From assembly GCA_026874595.1 (NCBI GenBank), contig CM049313.1, positions 60,744,659 to 60,808,658 of the forward strand: a stretch of DNA of 64,000 bases, given 5' to 3'. The translations under genes were made by a program, and so were the position numbers. The DNA is from Sipunculus nudus (lineage: Eukaryota; Annelida; Sipuncula; Golfingiida; Sipunculidae). Under the pieces are notes generated by a model. That model was not told where the DNA came from and searched no databases. It worked only from the letters and a program-made list of their open reading frames with translations. Shown piece by piece: positions 1-11,145 of the stretch (positions within the stretch are counted from its first letter, which is position 1; each line of letters opens with the position of its first letter).

Positions 1-1259
1 TAGCAAGACTGAGAAAAATTTATGTCATTTTTGAAAGGGGACAACATCACCTTGTAGGGCTTTCTGGGTAGTAATTTTTCCTTTTTATGACTCAGAGTTA
101 AAAAACATAGTCAATACCTGTAGGTTCAAGAAATAAAATTAGAGTATGTGGTTATTGCAGCATTTGAGTGCTGATTTAGCTTTATTTAGGTTTATAACTG
201 ACCAGTATGTCACAGGGGACATTCAGAAATTACATCGATATGTAACTTTGGGGCCTGCTGCCGAATCTGGATTTTTCAAAGCTACCTGTAAATAGCAGCA
301 CCAGAAAAGGCATGTTCCTAGCTTTCTGTTGATGTATAGAACAGCCACATTATCATTCAACAGAGGCAACAGCATGTTTTTTTTTGTCGAAAAACTTGCT
401 ATTTTGTGAAAATGGATCACCTTATGAAATGTGACCATAGAATGATGACCCCTTAAATAACAGATTATAAATCAGTCCATCCCCTAATGATAAAAGAGTA
501 ATTGCTTAATAAACCCGTATACTCATTGAATAGTCACGTTCACAAATAATATCAGCTGTATATTGACAAAAATTGCTTAATATTGATAGAATTATCCGCA
601 GTTACCAATGCCAAATGACAGTAAATTAGCCAATTCAATCATCATAATTTGTTTTATCATTGCAATCAACTGATCTTCCTAACGTCAGGCAAGTTCTGCT
701 GTTTCATAGTGATCATGCACACGAAGTCCTGCGAAACAAAACGACTAATATGCAGGTTGAACATTCCTATACCAGCTTTTGAACATGTTCTTTGCACAAT
801 AAAATTGCATAACACTAACCTTTAATGAATATAATTTGTTAAGAGGGGCTCTCATTCTATAAGGTTATCATTATTTTCTTTCGCGTTTCAAAAAATAAAT
901 GTATATTTACTTGCATATGGCCCCTTCAATCTGTGGGGCCCTTGACCACGTGCCCAGTGCACCGACGGCCCCGCACACATAACTCACACACATCTAATAG
1001 GACATTCACACATAATCATTCCAGACGTTCACTCGCACACTCGGTATATGTTTTACAATGCCTCACATGCCTGCATCTAAAACAGACCACAGCTAAAAAC
1101 CCCTCTGCTGTCACTAAGCTTGGTGGTGCTAAGTCTCCCTTGTGTAAAGAATTTTTTTTTATATTAGAGATACTAATATCCCTAACTATTTTTCTATAAT
1201 ACAAGTCATTCGTACATACCATCAGTAAATTATCACACACACCATGACAAACACACACA
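1..1259. other. AT-rich region, no gene seen
   Basis: No frame here shows a recognisable domain or a convincing exon flanked by splice sites. A short CA-rich run precedes position 1,265. A segment near 1,090-1,135 (CTGTCACTAAGCTTGGTGGT and neighbours) recurs near 31,022-31,058, so part of this stretch is dispersed repeat. Confidence 0.5.
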
Positions 1260-1264
1260 CACAC

Positions 1265-1380
1265 CCGCCCCGCAAAAAAAAATCTTCAGCCCGCAACCGC
1301 CCCGCCCGCAGTTGAAAAACCATTCCTAGCACTGTCCCGCACCTATAGAGAATAAATCGACCCGCACCTGCCCCGAATAT
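1265..1380 (-). repeat. GC-rich dispersed repeat, copy 1
   Basis: The reverse complement shares ordered blocks with 11,146-11,241: GTCGATTTATT, then GCGGGGCGGTTGCGGGCTGA, then TTTTGCGGGGC. The two copies are in inverted orientation about 10 kb apart. The family is unknown; runs of this type occur at ends of some hAT-like elements, but no terminal repeat or target duplication was found here. Confidence 0.55.
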
Positions 1381-1605
1381 TTAGCTTTCAGTCGGCAACC
1401 TTCCCTCTCCGCATTTTTACCGAAATGTCGGCCGACATTCAACCCACAAATAAAACACAAGGGATTAACACGATTAACACGATTAGAGAATTGATAACTA
1501 TGATTCTTCATAGTATGATAGAACATTCCTTATTCTATCAATAAAAGTCAAAATGGTATTAGAGGCATTTTGTATATGTTTTAATGCTTTATTTCTACAA
1601 ATTCC

Positions 1606-1640
1606 TTGGCTTCTGACTTCCGACTTCCAAGTTTTACACA
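1606..1640 (-). repeat. Fragment resembling the terminal repeat of the 60-62 kb foldback element
   Basis: On the minus strand this reads TAAAACTTGGAAGTCGGAAG followed by TCAGAAGCC, close to the terminal repeat of the 60,289-62,544 element (AAAACTCGGAAGTCGGAAG then TCGGAAGCC). Similarity fades after about 30 bases. It may be a decayed solo terminus or chance reuse of the CGGAAGT motif. Confidence 0.4.
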
Positions 1641-1699
1641 CAGCCGGTATAGCTCTCCAAACCGGAGGTTCGGTTTCATGTGACATTTGGCAACTCTCC

Positions 1700-1770
1700 A
1701 GCCAAACCGTGTTTCTGTGTATTGCACTGGTATGCCTGTGATGTAATGCACAGAAACACGGTTTGGCTTA
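1700..1770. repeat. Hairpin with ~22-bp arms (AAACCGTGTTTC family)
   Basis: GCCAAACCGTGTTTCTGTG and its reverse complement CACAGAAACACGGTTTGGC flank a ~28-bp loop, giving a near-perfect stem. A third copy of the core (AAACCGTGTTTCCGTGTAT) lies near 10,266-10,286, so this is a small dispersed foldback repeat rather than a host terminator. Confidence 0.6.
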
Positions 1771-1904
1771 TATGGAAGTGAGAGTCTCGGTTGTATTCTT
1801 TGTCTACCTCCGGTTTGCGAGTAAAAAATAGCACGTGGGCGCTTTCAACATGGTGTATAGTATAATAATATGGACAAGTTTACACCTGTTTGGATTTAAT
1901 GAAC

Positions 1905-2036
1905 ACGGTGCTGGTCTAAACTTACCTTCCAACCGAACGAGTTTAACTGAAGGAAAGGTCTAGGTAGCCGACAATGCTTTAACTGATATCATGAAGTGTC
2001 AGCTGCCTAGCTTGTGACATTCAAGACCTATTAGTA
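1905..2036. repeat. Left arm of an inverted repeat that brackets the LINE
   Basis: Blocks GTAGCCGACAATG and AGTGTCAGCTGCCTA with CTTGTGACATTC recur in reverse complement at 5,476-5,680 in matching order. The right arm holds ~100 extra bases between blocks. The arms lie outside the 2.4-5.0 kb LINE, so the LINE probably inserted into an older inverted-repeat element. Confidence 0.5.
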
Positions 2037-2039
2037 ATA

Positions 2040-2456
2040 GTTAGTAAAATGTTGCTGAATTAAAAAAAACCAGGTAACTGGGTTGGATTTAAACTTGGAC
2101 AATGAAAACACCAAAATGCAGCATCACATTGCATGTAATATAAATCAAACAGCATTTTAAAAATTATTAATTCTTATTCACTGAAATGCATACACCTACA
2201 ATAAATGTATTTCATAAGCAGGTATTTGCATTTCATTGGCTGACCAGGTCAGATAATTAATGCAGTGTACACATTGTTGTTTGTGTGTTTATTTTGCACT
2301 AGACCACTTTAAACCCCTTTGATGATCCATTGATTTTATTGTGGGTATTGATTAGCTTCATGGTTTGGCAATCAGTTACACCAATGGTTTCATAAGTTTG
2401 TACCACAAGTTGTGAGAGAGCAGATTCTGAGTTCCTTTTGAGTAGTTGATGAGTAG
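2040..2456. other. Spacer before the LINE; possible decayed 5' LINE sequence
   Basis: Around 2,428-2,445 a short frame reads ADSEFL, which could be a frameshifted remnant of the endonuclease domain, but the match is too short to be sure. In-frame stops end the open LINE frame at 2,454-2,456. No promoter or 5' UTR could be identified. Confidence 0.35.
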
Positions 2457-5044
2457 ATACTGAATATACGTGGCCTATCAGAGTTTATCATATATAAAGA
2501 GTTTACCAATATATCTCTCACAGTTGTTTACATTCCCCCCAGTGCTGATAAAGACATTGCATCAAAGAAGATACAGGATATTGTTGCCCAATTAGAAGAA
2601 AAGAAACCACAAGCTCTGCATATTGTACTCGGAGATATGAACCACTGTGATCTTGATCAAGCACTACCCAACTACACACAGTACGTGAACTGTAACACAA
2701 GAGGTCACCAGAAACTGGACTTATTTTATTGTAATATTAAATCTGCTTATAAATGTGTTCAAGGTCCTCCACTAAAAAATAGTGACCATAATATGATCTA
2801 TATGCAACCTACTTACAGACGTAAACTTCAAATGCTGAAACCACGTGAAATTAATATTAAAGTGAACTCAAAGGAAGCCTATGAGACCCTACAAACATGT
2901 TTTGATCTAACAGACTGGCAAATGTTCATTGACACTTCATATGATTTAGATGAACTTACTGAAACTGTGTCTAGTTATATATCATTTTGTGAAGACATGC
3001 TGGTACCAACTAAAACCATTAAGATTTACCCGAATAACAAACCTTGGATTAATAGTGATCTAAGGAAACTTATTGTATGTAAGCACCAAGCCTTCACAAG
3101 CAATTCAGATAACAGATATGACTTACAAAAAGAAACTGATTCTGCCATTGAGAAAGCCAAACAACAATATAAAAAGAAAGTAGAAAAACTGTTCCATAGC
3201 AAGCAATCAAAAGATGCTTGGAAGGGTCTTCAGGAATTAACTGGTATAACTAAAAGCAAGAAAGAATGCTCACTGCTTGCTGAAAATGGCTATGCTGACA
3301 AATTAAATACATTCTATGCACGTTTTGATGAAAGTGACTTCTCGAAAGAAAAAGATGACATTCGGAGCAGTCTGAGAGCAAATTTAGAATCATGTGATGA
3401 TGGCATCCTTACTGATGTAACTGATGTAAACAAAGTGTTAAGTAAGATTAATGTAAAGAAAGCCTGTGGACCCGACAAAATCAGTGGCAGATTAATTAAA
3501 ACCTGTAGAAATAGTTTGTCCTTCATCATACATTACATTTTTCAATTGTCTCTCTCCTTATGTAAACTACCAAAATTATGGAAGACCGCAGAAATAATTC
3601 CAGTCGCCAAAAATAACTCTCCTAAAGTGATGAATGATCTTAGGCCTGTTGCACTAACATCTATTCTCGCAAAATCTTTGGAGCGAATAGTTCTTAATAA
3701 ATTACTTCCAATTGTTAAACCAATGCTAGATCAACATCAGTTTGCATATTCATCCAACAGATGCACAAGCGACGCAATTGCCACATTAACTCATTATATT
3801 TATCAACACTTAGACAGGGACCCCAGAAATTATGCCAGATCACTTTTCATTGATTATTCTTCAGCCTTCAATACAATACAGCCACACATTATGATCAATC
3901 AGCTCTGTAGATATAACATTCCTCTTTCCTACTGTCTATGGATTCTAGATTTTCTCTCGGATAGAAGACAACATGTTAGAACAAGCAAAGAAACTTCTTC
4001 AGATATAATCATAAATACTGGTGCTCCACAAGGCTGTGTTCTGTCAGCAGTCCTTTTTATTCTATATACAAATAATTTGTCTGTGAGCCTTTCAGATTGT
4101 AAAATTATCAAATATGCAGATGACACTGTCATTCTAGGCCTGATACACAAGAATGATGAATCGCTCTACAGGAAAACCATTCAATATGTGACTGGTTGGT
4201 GTGAGGAACACTACCTTCAGTTAAATGTAAAGAAGACTAAAGAAGTAGTATTTGATTTTAGGAGATCAAAATCTGTAATTACCCCAGTTGCTATCAAAAA
4301 TGAAGATGTTGATATTGTAGAAAATTATAAATACTTAGGATGTATTATTGACAGAAATCTGAATTGGAAAGAACATGTGTTGAATCAATCCAAGAAAGCA
4401 AACAAAAGATTATATTACCTTTATTATCTAAGAAAGCTTAATATTGACAAAACCATAATTACCATGTTTTATAATTCAGTAATTTCCAGTGTCCTTACTT
4501 ATTCACTGGAGTGCTGGTTTACAAATATATCTGATAAGTTAAAGAAACAGTTGAATAATACCAGGAAGAGAAGTAGTAGAATAACTGGTACTTCTCTTGC
4601 CACACACCAGGAAATCTGTGAAACCAAAACAATGGCCTTCATATCTAAGGTCATGAATGACAAAACACATCCCCTATATTCAGAGTTCCGTTTTTTACCT
4701 TCAGGTAAACGCCTAGATACAATATTCTGCAGAACAACTCGTTTTAAAAAATCTCTCGTACCACACAGTATTAAACACTTTAACTCACAACCCTCTTAGA
4801 AATTTAATGTTTTGAATTATGTGTTTTACCTGCAGAATTATCTGTTTTATCATTTTTACATGCTTAATTTTACATGCATCAATATGTTATGTGTGATTTT
4901 TATGTATTTTTGTATTATTTTTATGTATTTATCTATCTATTTACTTATTTATTTTTTATGTAATGAATTGCAAGTCAACAACAAATTCCTGGAACTGAAG
5001 GCTAATAAATGTTATCTTATCTTATCTTATCTTATCTTATCTTA
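2457..5044 (+). mobile_element. Rex1/Babar-like non-LTR retrotransposon, 5'-truncated
   Basis: The element contains the C-terminal half of an APE-type endonuclease, a complete reverse transcriptase, a ~210-bp 3' UTR and a tail of about six TTATC repeats at 5,012-5,044. The open frame begins before the first ATG: codons from 2,457 read in frame into the CDS and give YKEFTN...VVYIPPSADKD, which matches the middle of Rex1-type endonucleases. The N-terminal endonuclease and any 5' UTR are missing. A 62-bp copy of the 3' end is at 60,820-60,881, and a distant relative with a TATTC tail is at 30,045-31,016. I found no target site duplication, which is common for CR1-group LINEs. Confidence 0.88.
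2637..4799 (+). CDS. Endonuclease/reverse transcriptase ORF of Rex1-like LINE
   Basis: The product is the retrotransposition polyprotein, which nicks target DNA and copies the element RNA at the nick. The listed start is simply the first ATG; the true frame is open from 2,457. Endonuclease hallmarks visible are GDMN (spanning the ATG), LDLFY at residues 27-31 and SDHN at 49-52. The reverse transcriptase spans roughly residues 270-570, with FIDYSSAF at 404-411 (catalytic D406), GAPQGCVLS at 462-470 and the YADD box at 493-496, followed by LQLNVKKTKEVVFDFRR, which is typical of the Rex1 group. The C-terminus (residues ~676-717) has the HPLYSEF...PSGKR...F..S.VPHSI..FN pattern of the family. No stop or frameshift interrupts 720 codons, so the copy is young, but the missing N-terminus should make it unable to move itself. 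Confidence 0.9.
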   Translation: MNHCDLDQALPNYTQYVNCNTRGHQKLDLFYCNIKSAYKCVQGPPLKNSDHNMIYMQPTYRRKLQMLKPREINIKVNSKEAYETLQTCFDLTDWQMFIDTSYDLDELTETVSSYISFCEDMLVPTKTIKIYPNNKPWINSDLRKLIVCKHQAFTSNSDNRYDLQKETDSAIEKAKQQYKKKVEKLFHSKQSKDAWKGLQELTGITKSKKECSLLAENGYADKLNTFYARFDESDFSKEKDDIRSSLRANLESCDDGILTDVTDVNKVLSKINVKKACGPDKISGRLIKTCRNSLSFIIHYIFQLSLSLCKLPKLWKTAEIIPVAKNNSPKVMNDLRPVALTSILAKSLERIVLNKLLPIVKPMLDQHQFAYSSNRCTSDAIATLTHYIYQHLDRDPRNYARSLFIDYSSAFNTIQPHIMINQLCRYNIPLSYCLWILDFLSDRRQHVRTSKETSSDIIINTGAPQGCVLSAVLFILYTNNLSVSLSDCKIIKYADDTVILGLIHKNDESLYRKTIQYVTGWCEEHYLQLNVKKTKEVVFDFRRSKSVITPVAIKNEDVDIVENYKYLGCIIDRNLNWKEHVLNQSKKANKRLYYLYYLRKLNIDKTIITMFYNSVISSVLTYSLECWFTNISDKLKKQLNNTRKRSSRITGTSLATHQEICETKTMAFISKVMNDKTHPLYSEFRFLPSGKRLDTIFCRTTRFKKSLVPHSIKHFNSQPS

Positions 5045-5319
5045 AAGGGTTGAAAACAAGGATAGTTAAGAATGGCTTGTCCCCACCATGTTAGTCAACA
5101 TTTCTCTGGGAAATGAATTCCCCTCTTTTTGTGATTTGGAGACAAAGCAGTATCTGTATCAAGTCCCACCATGTAAAATTATTGAATCGGGATGCTAAAA
5201 CCATTGCTGGGTCTAAGAGTGATTTAATAAGTCATTTAATCCTAAAATAAAATACACATCCCTTGTGTATGCATGTGTTTATGGTGGCCGCAACTAATAT
5301 TTAAATCATTTCTTCAGTG

Positions 5320-5367
<48 letters not shown>

Positions 5368-5475
5368 GCTGTTTGTATATTTTGTACAATAACAGTTTAA
5401 ATAAATATGGTCATGAAAATATTGTCCATTATTTTTTATGTATGATTTAATGTATCTAACCATTACTACTAGGGC
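5045..5475. other. LINE 3' flank with (TA)n
   Basis: Non-coding flank with a (TA)n tract at 5,322-5,368. No gene is seen. Confidence 0.5.
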
Positions 5476-5690
5476 TAGAATGTCACACAATTAGGCAGCT
5501 GACACTTAGCGGTATCAGTAACAGCTCTGTTGGCTACGCAGTGGCTGGAGTGTGGACTAACTGGGCACTCGACAATGCCTATAGACGGTTCGGGGATCTG
5601 ACACTCCGCAGCCGTCATTGTCGGCTGCCTATACACTTCCTTAACTGAAAGTAGGTTAAGCCCTTGATGTTGTGACTAAGTTTAGCTTCA
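5476..5690. repeat. Right arm of the inverted repeat bracketing the LINE
   Basis: GAATGTCACA...AGGCAGCTGACACTT and CATTGTCGGCTGCC..CTTCCTTAACTGAA are the inverted counterparts of blocks at 1,905-2,036. An internal copy of the CGACAATGCCTATAG motif near 5,569 suggests partial duplication inside this arm. Confidence 0.5.
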
Positions 5691-5994
5691 TTAGGAAGAT
5701 ATCCATCATCTGTCAGACAGTGGCCGGGCGAGTACGGCGTATAATATCTTTTTTGGTCTAGTATGCATGTCGTCACATCTTCTTAACGTTGACAAGATGT
5801 CCAGGTCGTGGTTTTGTGATATGTTTACACTCCATCTGAGGTTGAACAGCAGACTATACACTATGCTTACTTATGTCAGTATTTAGAGGAACTCTGACAC
5901 ACTACATGACACCCTGTTGGATCAGGCAGTTCATGAACTGCTGATGATCATGTATCTGGTAACATGTAAAGGCTTTAATAAAGCTTTCACTGTT

Positions 5995-5996
<2 letters not shown>

Positions 5997-6050
<54 letters not shown>
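5997..6050. repeat. (TA)n microsatellite
   Basis: Perfect dinucleotide run of about 27 units. Other long (TA)n runs are at 5,322-5,368, 10,695-10,733, 25,505-25,546, 25,754-25,791, 32,056-32,114, 45,473-45,528, 55,606-55,654 and 55,663-55,713. Confidence 0.95.
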
Positions 6051-6052
<2 letters not shown>

Positions 6053-6919
6053 TAGTCAGGCTATAACAATGCTTCAAAGGGGCCTATAAATACATATAAT
6101 GAAATAATATACGAAAAAAAAACTATTATTATAGTTCACCTTAAATTATTTTACCATAAACAAAATAATTTAAAAGATATGAAGACATTAGTATAATTCA
6201 TTAACCTTGAAATTATTTCACAGTGATTGGAATCGCCCAACGGCCGAGTGGGTCTGGTGAGGTACGTTATTTACATTTAGTCTACTATCAATTTTTGGTA
6301 ATTATATTGTTGTAATAACTGTTGTTTCATGGCGCACCTAATTTTAATCAAGTTATATTTTTAATGTGAACCAATAGCATAAATTTCTTGTAAATGCTCG
6401 GCCAGCCTCACAAACAGAATGTGACAAATTTTATTTGTTAGCATCAGAGGCTAAATGGTTGATAAAAATTTGATAAGACCAGACTGGACAAATTTGTTTG
6501 TGATGGGCTTTGACTGGTTGTTGACTCTGACTTAAGTTGTAATCTTATCATTATATAGAGCATACGCACTTGAATTTCATGTTATAGAAGAATATTGCCA
6601 AGGACAATGGTGATTACTGCCCAACAATAAACAGCAATAGGAATATAAGCAGGGGTCGTAATACTTTGAAATTTCCATCCGTCCACTTAAAAGGCTACAT
6701 GGACATTTGTATGCACAAAGAACTGAGTGTTTTCAATAGCAGCACTAGCTGTTATGTCAGAACACAGTTGTGCAATAAAATATAGGAAAATATATAGATG
6801 AGGGCCAAGATGCCTGAACGTATGAAAAATTATAGAGCATTTTTATAAGAGAATAAAGAAAAATTAGAGAGTCGGTGAGACGGCCTGTAAAATATTTCTT
6901 TTGTGTGTCAGGTTTGTTA
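6051..6919. other. Region without recognisable genes
   Basis: AT-rich, with no frame carrying a recognisable domain and no repeat structure beyond short runs. Confidence 0.4.
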
Positions 6920-7059
6920 TTACTTATCAGCAGCTAATGTGGGAACACCTAGGTGTTCCTCTTTCCAATGGATTCGTACAAAATGAAAATGCCTTTCCGT
7001 GGACGTGTTCGCCTGTCTGAGACAGGCGGAAAGGCTTCATTTCTACCCCTGATAAGTAA
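6920..7059. mobile_element. Short MITE-like foldback (~140 bp)
   Basis: TTACTTATCAG and CTGATAAGTAA form an 11-bp terminal inverted repeat. Inside are a perfect palindrome AACACCTAGGTGTT, the hairpin CGCCTGTC-TGA-GACAGGCG and a longer stem pairing GCCTTTCCG with CGGAAAGGC. The compact palindromic architecture suggests a miniature inverted-repeat element. No clear target duplication was seen. Confidence 0.5.
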
Positions 7060-7906
7060 AGGGAAATTTTATATTATGTTATATTATGCTTATATTATGT
7101 TTTTACGATATATATAATATAATATAATATAATATAATATGACCCATTGCTAAAATATAATGTCTCTATGGATTTTCTCATAAAGTGAATTAACATTATG
7201 AAAAGATCCAAAACTAATAGATAAGTAGTGTTTGCAAATACACATTCATATACTCTCTTTGAGAATGTATATAATAGATCTGTCATTATATGGTTATCTC
7301 GAAATAATTAAAATTTTGCCCTGCGTATCTTATATCTGGCTCTGGAAACCAGTGTAACGTGTTTTAGCATAAACTTTGAATAAATGATAAAGGATATTTG
7401 AAACTACATGCACAAAATAATATTAATCATTATGCCTTTAATTTGGAAAAAAATGTTATATTCATCAACACGATCAGAATATTTGTCACAAATAAGATCA
7501 CTAAATACAAAGTGCAAGTATTCACAATGTAATTCATTGTTAGCGGCTTTTAGTCACATACAGTTGGTATCAAGTCTTATTATGATTTTTATCATGGAAT
7601 AAGATATAACAGATTTTTCTTTATGTTAGTCTCATTTGGCTCCTAGTTTTACATGACTGACACAACACTACGAACGGTGGAATTGATCATAGAAGAAAAA
7701 GCAATTGATATGGCCCAGAAATACAGTATAATATTAATAATTTACATACATACATTTAAACTTTACAAACATGTGCATACTATATTTTATTTAGCATGAT
7801 TTATTTGAAGTGTTTGGAAATAGAAGATTACAGTTCTTGAAATAAAAGTAGAATTACAATCCCAAATTTATTGATATTTTTAAATCAACAGGCTATATGC
7901 TTCTAT

Positions 7907-7962
<56 letters not shown>

Positions 7963-8048
7963 ATTATTATTACGGAACCTAATATCAACAGATCACGTAT
8001 GCTTGATGAACATAAATTTTGTAATGGAGATAAAAAAAAATCAGATTC
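7060..8048. other. AT-rich region with TA/TAATA repeats, no gene
   Basis: Contains (ATATA)n-type runs near 7,105-7,140 and a (TA)n plus (ATT)n tract at 7,911-7,972. The frames that cross these runs are low-complexity artefacts. Confidence 0.5.
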
Positions 8049-8847
8049 TGTAACACTAGGCAACGTCAAATGTCTAGGGGAATGAATAAAGAAGTCAGTG
8101 TTTTTTTTTGTTAATAAATAATTATAATTTATTCTTAAAACAATCCTAACATTACAATACACTAAATCAATACAATTACACAGTACAACAACAGTATAAC
8201 AGCAAATCAATATAATCACACAGCAAAATAAACAAAGTGCACAGTACCTGGATACCACCACTGTCACAGCGACAAGTCCTTTAAAATGTATAAACCGGAT
8301 GAACAGTCCACACAAATCTTCTCAGAGAATAACAGTCCAATGTAATCACAAAACCAATGTAATTCAAAAGTGAAATCCTTGTATTAATCCCGAAAGCAAA
8401 CTAAAGACTATATAAGATCCGTCACAAATTCAAAGAAAATCTATAAATGATGTGTTTATCGAAAAAGGTCCCACAAACTGACACCCACTCTTCTGTGTCC
8501 GCTGGAATACTTCTCTCTTCTCTCCCGGCTCTAAAACACAGCCCCCTATTTATAACTTCTCACCACCCCAAGCAGAGAACTTTCGAATTCCCGAAAAATC
8601 CAAAGAACCTAACATGATATACAGTACAGGAAACATCTAGAACAAGGAACAGCGTGTTTCTACACACCAGGGTCCACACGTGAGCCTGCCCGGCTCGGCC
8701 AGGCGAGAAAGCCCCAGACTAGCATGACCGCTGCCTACACGTCAGACCCCACGCGTGGACCGGGCTATGCCGCCATAGATTAAACCGAGCGCTGTGTAGA
8801 GTTCACATGTAAGACGGCTGCATACAATAAAAGAGACATCTGTAACA
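8049..8847 (-). mobile_element. LTR of a gypsy-type retrotransposon (3' LTR)
   Basis: On the minus strand the block starts TGTTACAGATG and ends GTGTTACA, giving the TG...CA ends of an LTR of 799 bp. It contains a TATA box (TATAAATA, complement of 8,548-8,555) and, further downstream on the minus strand, AATAAA near 8,126-8,131 as a polyadenylation signal. It is preceded by GGAGCGGGAG, which fits a polypurine tract, and just upstream of that lies RNase H coding sequence. The order pol end, polypurine tract, LTR identifies it as the 3' LTR. Confidence 0.82.
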
Positions 8848-8978
8848 CTCCCGCTCCTGTAAGAAAAAATAAAGTTTTCTAGAAAAATTTCTTTTTGCGA
8901 TCACAATTACTAAATCTTCACAATATCTCAAGAATCATCTTATTGACTACATTACATAAACATCTCGTTTACAACAAA

Positions 8979-9272
8979 TCATCTCGAGAAGCAATCAGCA
9001 AGTACGTTGTCTTTCCCTTTAATATGTCTGATTTCAAGCTTGTAATCCTGTAAAAAACAAACTCCATCTCAACAATCTTTGATTTTTACACTTCAGCTTG
9101 TTAATAACGTGAGGGGATTGAAGACAATGATGGGCTTGACTCATGAAGTAACATAAACTTCAAAATGTTGCAATGCCAAAATCAAAGCCAAACATCCTTT
9201 TTCAATAGTGGAGTAGTTTCTATACCTTCCCAGGTTGCCGCACAAAAGCATTCTCCCTCTTTCTCCTCCGCC
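8979..9272 (-). pseudogene. Gypsy pol remnant: C-terminal RNase H
   Basis: The minus-strand translation contains NYSTIEKGCLALILALQHF, then HIKGKDNVLADCFSR, both diagnostic of the RNase H domain that follows reverse transcriptase in Ty3/gypsy elements. At least three in-frame stops and a deletion before NPLT show that it is dead. Integrase, which should follow RNase H, is absent: only ~130 bp separate the RNase H end from the LTR, so an internal deletion removed it. Confidence 0.82.
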
Positions 9273-9412
9273 CATTATGTCTTCCCTTCTATTATATTTT
9301 CTCTCAGGTTATCGTATACAAGTATTCTCTTGTCTCTCTCTACCTTTCTCTGTTCAACTTCTCTTTCTATCTCTCCTTCTTTCTCTCAGGTTATTGTATA
9401 CTAGTATTCTCT
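9273..9412. other. T/C-rich low-complexity stretch
   Basis: Pyrimidine-rich sequence with TCTCTT motifs and a repeated CAGGTTATNGTATAC block near 9,306 and 9,388. It probably grew from the neighbouring CT microsatellite. Confidence 0.5.
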
Positions 9413-9413
9413 T

Positions 9414-9459
<46 letters not shown>
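9413..9459. repeat. (CT)n microsatellite
   Basis: Uninterrupted CT repeat of about 23 units. Confidence 0.95.
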
Positions 9460-9461
<2 letters not shown>

Positions 9462-10693
9462 CCTTTCTCTCGCGCTTTTGTTTTTACTCCACTTATGGAA
9501 TGCCTTGCAGTAACAATAACTGTAAAACGCAACTTTATCAGCCCCGTTATTCAAACAATTAGTAAATTATTAAGCGATCTCGCTTCAAAGATAAAGTTTC
9601 CCTTTGAAGTGCAGTGACCATGTCAGAGGTGCAGCTTTTTCTATCATATATATGTGGTACAGGGTTTCAAAACTGACTTCCTACTCTTGTTTCTTGGAAA
9701 TGTGCATATAGATTTTGACTGAAAATATTGCAGTACATGGATAATGTGATATATCGGAGTAAATATAAGAATTTACCGAAAACCTAGCTTATATATATTG
9801 CATATGTATATAAATTGACAGAGCATGCATGTCGACCACACTTCGGTTATAATAGTAGACGTCGGTTATGTATTATACACTGTAACTCTGACGAAATGGA
9901 TAACATTGGGGATACAATTATTTCAATTTTCACGAAAAGAGACATCGGGGGGGGGAATAAATTATCGATAGCGCTTTGAATAATTAATAGTAATTCGTAA
10001 ACATGGGTATCATGGCCTGCATTAAATTTCATAGTTATACCGTTTTTTATCAACATATATCCAATTTTATTATTTTTGTTTGGTTTTTTCATAATGCTTC
10101 AATCCCCGGCTACTTACGTGTGTGATCAAGTCACGTTAATATGACATAGCGTGTAAATGGGACCCGTCCAAATGGGACCATCTAACTGAGACCCTTCCAA
10201 CTGGCGCCTGTCCAACTGACACGTAATCTTGTTTACTCGTCAGACCACAAAGAGGCCAGTATGGCCGCAAAACCGTGTTTCCGTGTATAACAGTCACTGC
10301 ATGGGTGCGTCTGGCTCTGTCACCAGCAGAATATAGCTTTACATAACTAGCAAAGACTGAGGTTTGCTAATTATGGTTGACTGCAGTTAGAGGACTGCAT
10401 TGGCAAAGCAGAATGAGATATCGAGCATGGCGATCATTTGACCTACATGTATTCTTGTGTACACAAATATGACATATAGAGCTGACTCCTTCTGTAGTTC
10501 CATACCGTTTCCCTTTCAGCTAATTAGTTGATCATCACTGGACAGGATTAAGCTCTTTGTCAAATAAAAGGTGTGAATGAACTGTGGTGAACAAGTACTG
10601 TCCTCCAACTACTGTATCTAGTAACGAGGAGTGTAACTCTACAAACTTAATAGAAATTGATTGTTTTATGCTTAAGTTTTATTTTATATTTCC

Positions 10694-10736
<43 letters not shown>

Positions 10737-11145
10737 CTTATACATTGTAAATGTCTTCAATTATGTTGTTAGCTAAATATGTGAATATGTTGACTTTATA
10801 ATTAATTTACATATTTTGAGGAGACACAATGGCAATATTTGATTAGTTTAATTGTCCCAGTTACTGACATTTCTTATGATATGGTAGTAAATAATGGTAT
10901 TGTGGTAAGAGGTAATTCTTTAAAATAAAAAAAATGCTTGGTAATCTTATGGCACTCGTCCGTACCTGTGAAAAACACTGAAAAACGTCCTATACCATCA
11001 CCAAATCAGATAGCTATATATTCTTAGATGGTCAATCATTAATAATATATGAAAATAAATCATATTCGTTTTAGTTGGCTACCTTTTCGGTTGTCCCTTC
11101 TGTTTATTTCCTGTTTTAATTGGGATAACTTTTGGTAAAAATGTG
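9460..11145. other. No gene seen; contains a 15-bp minisatellite and (TA)n
   Basis: A degenerate ~15-bp array lies at 10,153-10,225 with units such as AAATGGGACCCGTCC and AACTGGCGCCTGTCC. An AAACCGTGTTTCCGTGTAT repeat copy is near 10,266, and (TA)n is at 10,695-10,733. No exon-like frame was found. Confidence 0.55.

Noticed and set aside
7871-8315. Frames over (TA)n and across the LTR
   Set aside because: Ile-Tyr strings come from the microsatellite and the rest is LTR sequence, not coding.
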